From: Thunnus maccoyii | Taxonomy: Eukaryota > Chordata > Actinopteri > Scombriformes > Scombridae | NCBI RefSeq assembly: GCF_910596095.1 | Contig: NC_056550.1 | Location: forward strand, 8,943,501 to 9,007,500 | DNA length: 64,000 bases | Direction of reading: 5' to 3' | In this document: piece by piece, positions 57,701 to 64,000 of the stretch | How positions within the stretch are numbered: position 1 is the first letter of the stretch | Layout: each line of letters starts with the position of its first letter | Made by a program: the position numbers and the translations under genes | The notes under the pieces: generated by a model | The model's input: the letters and a program-made list of their open reading frames with translations, nothing else | Database searches by the model: none | What the model was told of the DNA's origin: nothing

Positions 57701-60700
57701 CAGCATAAGATGAGTTTAATAGTCTTAAAGGTCAACAATCCTTTAAAGAAGGTCAAAATATCTTTTGGGTTCTTAAAATTAAATGAAGTTCAAATCCAAA
57801 AAGGAGTGGAGCATCAATTTTAGTTCTTTACCTGTTACCTGCTCTCGAATGTCCGACATCTAATGTTTTCAAAGTAATAAAGTGAAAAGTTCTTGGCTCC
57901 CGGTGCAACAGAAAAGAGCAGTGCCCTAGCACTGAAAAGCACAGTTATCTTGAAACAGCTCAAGATAATGTGGAGCAACGCACTGTTAATGGTCAGATGG
58001 AATTGCATTAGCCTATCAACTCATGAAGTGACCGACAGCTCATTTCAATAGCAGAGATTAGGCTTGATGAGCCGAGGCTGAGGCCTTGCAAAGCAGCATT
58101 CGTTGTGAACAATATCCATCAATCCCCCTTGAATGTCAGATCCCAGGCCACATCCCGCCTCTGAGGAAAAAAGGCCAGGATAGCTGCAGGGAAGTTTTCC
58201 TTCCATTTATCGCTTCCTCCTCTTACTGTACTCCCCTTTCAACTGACCTTCATTTCTAATTCCCTGACTCTACATTTCATTTAATCTGTAATCCTTATCC
58301 CATCATCCATCCTCTCTCTCCTCTACCTCCATCTCTATTATCGCCTGCTTTACTAGCCTACTCTGTTCTTTACTCAACCATTCCCAACTGAAATTTCAAC
58401 GCTAGTCTGATTCATTAAAGCCAGAGCCTGCTGGGCCCACATATTACCTGAACCTGAAGATTTAACATCAAAACTCCCCCCCCCCCCCCTCTCTCTCTCT
58501 CACACACACTCTCTCTCTCTGTCCTTCTTGTTCTCTCTCTTGTGTACACAATTGCTGACAGGTGGACTGGTCTAAAGGTGCCTTCAGACTGCGCTCAAGA
58601 GATTTAAAGGTGGCATGATTCAAAGTCTATGGAAAGATGTGAATGGATGCAAAAGCATCACAAATTGAGGCCAGCAGGTTGAACAAGTTATAAATTGAGC
58701 AATAGATTTACAGATACACCATGTCATAAACAGAGAAAGGCAACACGGAAAAGGACAATCCAAGGCAAAATAACAGAAAAAACTGAATGTCACGGTAAGT
58801 TTCATACAAACACAAATATGTTTGACATAACTTTTTTATATCTTTAACATTAAATCAAATGTTCCTTCATGAATCATTGGAATTTTGCATGATATATTTA
58901 ATATATTTTGATACCTGCCTGAAATCAAAATAAAGTGTTGATTCTCAACATGCATTAGTGATAACGGACCTGTCAAAAGGTCTGTGGTACCTCCATTTCA
59001 CAGATAAATATGGAGCACTAAAGGCTGGGGTATGTGCCATCCAATGACATCTAAAAGTTTAAACAGAAAAGGGTTTATAGCTTTTCCAAACACGGTCAAA
59101 AGTGGGGCGAAAAGATTCATATTCTAAACCTGAACTTTATAAAAGAAAATGGTTTGAAAATATATCTAACTTTTATAATATTTCTCTGCAGGTTTTATTT
59201 TGGAGGGGTAATGCACCAAAATGCATAAGCAACAAAACAAATTTCCAAGCTTTAAATACTGTGATGTTTTCATTCAGAATTCATATCAGTGATCAGAGCC
59301 AGCAGGATAAACAAAAGCAGTCTCAGAAGCAATCCTCAGTGACAATGTTTATCCCGTATTGCGCTCTGTCATGAGACCCACTTCAGTGTCATATTCAATC
59401 TGGCGACGCCAGGCTGAGGTTATCATCAGTAAGAGGCATTAGGATGGAAACAGATGATGCTTTGATGAGGCTATTTTCACATTCATATTGCACTGGTATG
59501 GAACAAAGACTCTTGCATCTGACATTTGTCAAGGGGGTTTGAGGGCGCATGTATGTGCATTTTTCTGTGCCTGCATAAATGGAGCATTATGTACTGTAAT
59601 ACACACTACCTTACATGTGCAGGAAGCTGTATGTTGATGGAAGTGAATCATTTTTGGAGTTCACATGTGTCTTTATACATGTATATACCTACTTAGAAGT
59701 GTGTTCGGACTCTGTGTGTGTGTGTCTCTATTCACTGCTCTCCCGCAGCTATAACTCAGTTACACTGTCTCTGTCTTTTGTGACTTCATGAATGACTGCA
59801 CATTTGTTTCCTTTATGTGAATGTACATATTCCGTCCTCAACCCTCTCCCTCCCGCCCATTTTCCTTCCTGCTCTCTTTCTCCTGCTTTATAAGAAGGCT
59901 GGCCCCGGCATATAGGCCCGAGGCATGTCCTGAGCACCAGAGTGTGCACCGAGGGTCAGAGTGAACATGAGACGCTAAGAGGGAGAGTGTGTGTCTTTGT
60001 GTATGAGCAGTCAAGAGTGTGCTACTACCGCTGTAACTGTTATAGTTTTCTGCTGCAAGGTCAATGCTGCAAGCCTCCCCAAACCCTCCACCCCACCCCA
60101 TCTCTCTCTTTCTTTCTCTCGCTCAGCACTGCAGGAGCTGCTGTCAGTGACAAGAGGGTGTCAGCTGCTGCTGCTGACCAGGCATCACTGCTGGGGTTAG
60201 GGATAGGGCAACACACACATACTGGCACAAATTGGCATCTACTTGCACTCTTGCATGGGTGAGAATCGCTCATTCATGCGAATACAGATTCACATGCGCA
60301 TACATCATGCCACCAGCACTGTAAATCTAAAAAAAAAAAAAAGAAAAGAAAAAGAAAAAAAGTGTATTAATGAACACTTGAGTTGTTATGTGTGGACAGC
60401 CATCCCACTTATTCTCCTACTCCGCTAAACACATCATTATCCAACTGTGAGCATACAAGAGTCTATATTTAGACGATCTTAAACAACCACCAGCAAACTC
60501 AAGTGCACTGCAGGCAAGTCATGTGTCAATATACAAATTACTCATGTAGTGATGCACAAAAGTAGAAAGAAGAATAATATTCTCTGAGATCTAAGCAGCA
60601 CAAGTGAGAACTCTGCCTGAGAGTGAAATATGAATCTTTACAATGATATAACACTGTTTTGTAGTGTACTACGTTCTCTCACATGACTGTATTTTGGTGT

Positions 60701-61670
60701 TTGCTGTGCTTGTTATTTTCATTCAAACGATTGCTGATTCAATCTCCTTAAGAAGAAACAAATCTGCTAACAATGTAGGCGAATGCCCTCAGACACCCGC
60801 ATTTATGTCCAATGAATTTAACCACTCCTCAAACTGTGACTTTAATAACCCCTCCTCTCCTTGCTGCCTCTTTTCTCTCCCCGCTCCTCGTTCCCCCTCT
60901 CCTCTCACATCACAGACGTGGTGCAGAATACAAATCGTGTTTTCCTTTCTTTATTTGGGTAGCCTATAATGCTGTAGGCCAGAGGAGAATGGGAGACGAG
61001 AGTGAATGCGTCCCGCCAAAAAGAAAAGGGAGGCAACAATAGAGTGGTAAAGAAGCTCTACAGACAAAAAGACGAGAGGACAATGAGACGTAGAAATAGA
61101 GACGCACCGCAAGACAGAGAATATGTGGAGATGAATGGAAGATGCATGAATAGGAAGAGATAGGGAGAAAAGACACAAAGACAAAAGGTAAAATGTTAAT
61201 AAAAAAGGATACTTGAATTATATTCCATGAAGGATGGGCAGGTGGATAGTTTTCAAAAATGCGGTTCGTTGTGTACTTTCTCCTCGACAGTGGTTGTTAA
61301 GAGCTGACAGGCGAACCAAAGACAACGGGCCAAAAGTGGCTGAAAGCTGCATTGTGGTGCAGATGGTGGTGTTGATTCTCAGTGGGATCGACAGCGCGAG
61401 TGACCCTTTCACATTACAGGGAGTCATCTGATTCAATGTTCAGATCACAAATATTGATCAATGGAGCTTTGACTTTTCCCTGTAAGATAATAAGACACAT
61501 CAGGTACTGCCTGTTTCCCTGAGTCTGCTCTCATCAGTACATCAGTTGTGGTTGTTGATTTAGAATGAAGGGCAACGAGAAGTGGTGCCCAGTGACAAAG
61601 TCAAACTATCTCTAGGAGATAGCTGCAGTAAAGTTTTACTATTCTCTATGAATCTTAATGACTTCGGTGC
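54746..61670. other. Intergenic, no gene supported
   Basis: Long stretch with only short frames. Low-complexity parts are a C homopolymer plus (CT)n at about 58477-58520 and an A-rich run at about 60331-60360. A TATA-like TTTATAAG at about 59887 is followed by GC-richer sequence to about 60200 and might be a promoter of a gene outside the window. Nothing else can be supported. Confidence 0.5.
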
Positions 61671-61756
61671 CACCATAAGTTAGATATTTTTGGACAGAAC
61701 TCCCCATGCACAGCCAGTATATTCAGACAGGTGCTGGTCGGTCGCAGGAAAGTATA

Positions 61757-61958
61757 AGGTGAAAATCAAAATTAACCACTGCACACTTTAATGACTTTAC
61801 TGTGACTTTATTAAGAGCGTACAATGCGTTTCGCCTGTAGCTTCTTCAGAACATTCTGAGCAAACCTGAAGAAGCTACAGGCGAAACGCGTTGTACGCTC
61901 TTAATAAAGTCACAGTAAAGTCATTACAGTGTGCGGTGGTTAATTTTGATTTTCACCT
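61757..61958. mobile_element. Foldback MITE with 93-bp arms and TA target duplication
   Basis: Left arm 61757-61849 and right arm 61866-61958 are reverse complements over 93 bp with three mismatches, around a 16-base loop (61850-61865). Ends are AGGTGAAAATC / GATTTTCACCT, each flanked by TA, the target used by Tc1/mariner transposases. No coding frame. The arms carry CTGAAGAAGC and GGCGAAACGCG blocks known from fish repeats. Confidence 0.9.
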
Positions 61959-61959
61959 T

Positions 61960-62590
61960 AGATATTTTTGGGTTTTGGTGAAATATCTTGACAATTATTG
62001 CACGGATTGCCATGATACAGATACAGATATCCATGGAGCCCATATGAATCCTAATCACTTTGGTGATCCACTAAATTTTCCTCTAGCACCACTACCAGGT
62101 CAAAGTTTTCACATATCCAGCAAAATATCTCAACATCCATGAGATGGACTGGCACAATATGATGAATCCTATTGACTTTAGTGGTCCTCACTTTTCCTCT
62201 TCCACCACCATGAGGTTCACATTTGTGGTTTTGAGTGAAATGTCTCAACAACTATTGGAAGGATTTTCATGGAATTTTGTACAGATATTTATGTTTCCCT
62301 TAGGATGAATTGCAATAACTTTAACTTTTCATCTAGCGCCATCATCAAGCCAGAATTTTAATTCGTCCAATACTTTGGTTTGTGACCAAATACCTGCAAA
62401 ACTCATGATATTCCCATCAATCTCACCCGTACTTTGTCTTTCTTGCTAATTAGCAAATGTTAGCATTCTAACTCACTAAACTAAGATGGTGATCATAGTA
62501 AACAGTATACCTGCTAAACATCAGTACGTTAGCATTGTCATTGTTAGCATGCTGACATTAGCATTGGCTGTTGACTCTTAGTCTTGCTTT
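61960..62590. repeat. Teleost dispersed repeat, two internal similar units
   Basis: ATCTTGACAATTATTGCACG and TGTCTCAACAACTATTGGAAG each introduce a unit running through GATGAAT-CC, CACTTTGGTGATCC or equivalent and TTTTCCTCTAG or TTTTCATCTAG. The tail has TTAGCAAATGTTAGCATTCTAAC and GTTAGCATGCTGACATTAGCAT. Same family as 7440-8040. The foldback element at 61757-61958 adjoins its left edge. Confidence 0.8.
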
Positions 62591-63372
62591 TAAAGCACTC
62601 ACAGATCAGACAGGCTGATAAATATGAGCAATTATATAAAATTACACCTGGGTACTTACCACAACCCACACCCACAACTAAGCTGTGAGTTAGCTGTTGA
62701 AATAATGTTGCACCTTAATGGGCAGCACTACTTAGAGGAGTGAATGGGAAAGAATGAATAAGCAAGAAATTGTATTATTTGTCACCAAGGTCATAAAGCT
62801 TAAAATGACATTACTTGGTTATTACTTGATTATTTCAATACTTTTGAGTCCTACCTTTCACTGAAACAGGGACAAAACGTTAAAATGTTCAACTCTTTGG
62901 ACTGTTGTAGCAAATAGCTGCCTTGAGAGTAGAGATGAGGAATTTAATATCACACATTACAAACTGTATTACAAGTGAACTGTATTAACATGTTCACAAC
63001 AGAGGATTGCTAATTTGACTTGTCACTGATCTCCATAACAAGCCAAACTCTTGATCTAAAAATTTGTGTGACAGTGACTTTAAGCAAATTCAACACTCAA
63101 ATTTAACTTGAAGGAGCTTTTGAAAGTATAAATTGCGATTGTACTGGGAAGGTGGGTGTATGTACTGGGTGTAAAGCTCACCCCTCCTTCAGTTAGTCTT
63201 ACAGGCCACTGAGGCATCATCATGACATGGTGAGTAGAAAGACTGCATGAGTAAGCATTTGCGTGAGATCCTTTGAGCAAGATACTAAATTCTTGAGTAA
63301 AATGGGCTGTTTCCTCCTGACAAGAACAAGACCTGAGATGAACTCACAGTGTACAAATAACAGCTTACAAGT

Positions 63373-63407
63373 AACAGCTTACTTCATCAGTGATGAAGTA
63401 AGCTGTT
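63373..63407. repeat. 35-bp palindrome
   Basis: AACAGCTTACTTCATCA, one central G, then TGATGAAGTAAGCTGTT. The 17-bp arms are perfect. A partial direct copy (AACAGCTTACAAGT) lies just to the left at about 63360. Confidence 0.95.
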
Positions 63408-63908
63408 TTACAGTTGGACGCTTAACTAGGCAAGGTCCTGTGCCCCTCACAGACAGTGTGCAGTGAGTCAGACCTCAGAGTCCATCAACCCTTATTAAAA
63501 TCAATAGAAACGGGCCTGTCTGCAACTCTCCCCATAGGATCCCTTTTTGTCCGCTGGATGGAAGGGTAAACACTGTCAATGCTTCACTCTGCGTGGGGCG
63601 GCTGGCAGAGAGCGAGACAGAGTGACAACATTAGCGGAAACAAAGTGGAACAGGGGAAAATGGAAGAGAGGGAGGGCAGGATCTGCGCCAAAAGGCTAGG
63701 GGTGTTTTTGGATTTTTGTGACTGTGAATGCCAACGCTGCATATTTTGTGTGTGTGTGTGTATGTACACCACCACCCTGAAGAGGTGTGTGTCTGTATGA
63801 GTAAGAAAGCATACACGTCTCTCGTGACACTCTGTGACCCCATTTACTCAGGGCTCAAACAATTTTTGTGTTGCATTACCCTGAGTGCCACACCAGTCCC
63901 CCTGTCAC

Positions 63909-63917
63909 TACACACAC

Positions 63918-63952
<35 letters not shown>
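63909..63952 (+). repeat. (CA)n microsatellite
   Basis: About 21 CA units with one CG interruption near the start. Confidence 0.95.
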
Positions 63953-63958
<6 letters not shown>

Positions 63959-64000
63959 CTCTTTGTGACACCATCGATATCTGTCTCATCTGATTTAATG

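Larger units (their letters stand above)
62591..64000. other. Intergenic, no gene seen
   Basis: A 35-bp palindrome lies at 63373-63407 and a (CA)n array at about 63909-63952. The frames here are short. Confidence 0.6.

Overview
The window reads as genomic DNA from a ray-finned fish, most likely a percomorph teleost (inference). Genes are split into short exons with GT/AG introns, the background is AT-rich, dinucleotide microsatellites are frequent, and several interspersed repeats of kinds abundant in teleost genomes are recognisable. There are no bacterial operons, CRISPR arrays, rRNAs or tRNAs that I can support.

Two protein-coding genes can be reconstructed exon by exon with consistent splice phases. 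(1) A plus-strand PDGF-B-type gene (pdgfb) has its coding sequence at 14370-23551: seven coding exons, 1557 nt, 518 codons plus stop. It has a signal peptide, a propeptide with an RLPR convertase site, a PDGF/VEGF domain with all eight cystine-knot cysteines, and a basic C-terminal tail. Its sixth exon is 811 nt and adds about 270 residues without cysteine (acidic, glycosylation sequons, a coiled-coil-like stretch, a His-rich run), making the predicted precursor about twice the length of mammalian PDGF-B. (2) A minus-strand csf2rb gene (common beta subunit of the GM-CSF/IL-3/IL-5 receptor family) has its coding sequence at 36432-31348: 14 coding exons, 2139 nt, 712 codons plus stop. It encodes four fibronectin-III domains (two exons each), a transmembrane segment, Box1 and a tyrosine-bearing tail. 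The two genes are convergent, tail to tail, with about 7.4 kb between their 3' ends.

Layout: 1-13.1 kb is non-coding DNA upstream of pdgfb with several mobile-element relics, including a hAT-type element with a perfect 8-bp target duplication (10205-10990) and a piggyBac-like element (12534-13122). 13.5-14.4 kb is the pdgfb promoter/5' leader. 14.4-23.9 kb is pdgfb. 24-31.3 kb is a convergent intergenic stretch. 31.3-36.4 kb is csf2rb, with a PU.1/ETS-like motif and an AP-1 motif just upstream of its start. From 36.7 kb to the end I find no convincing gene. That stretch holds an L2-type LINE on the minus strand split by a hAT-like element (40.6-43.6 kb), another hAT-like element (45.7-46.5 kb), a second LINE reverse-transcriptase relic (52.6-53.3 kb), a 93-bp-arm foldback element (61757-61958), teleost dispersed repeats and microsatellites.

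No completely unknown system is evident. The best leads are the enlarged pdgfb exon 6, the swapped position of the WSXWS signature in csf2rb, the close pairing of these two genes, two mutually exclusive perfect hairpins inside the 41.4-42.8 kb element, and an unexplained 189-codon minus-strand reading frame at 47142-47711.
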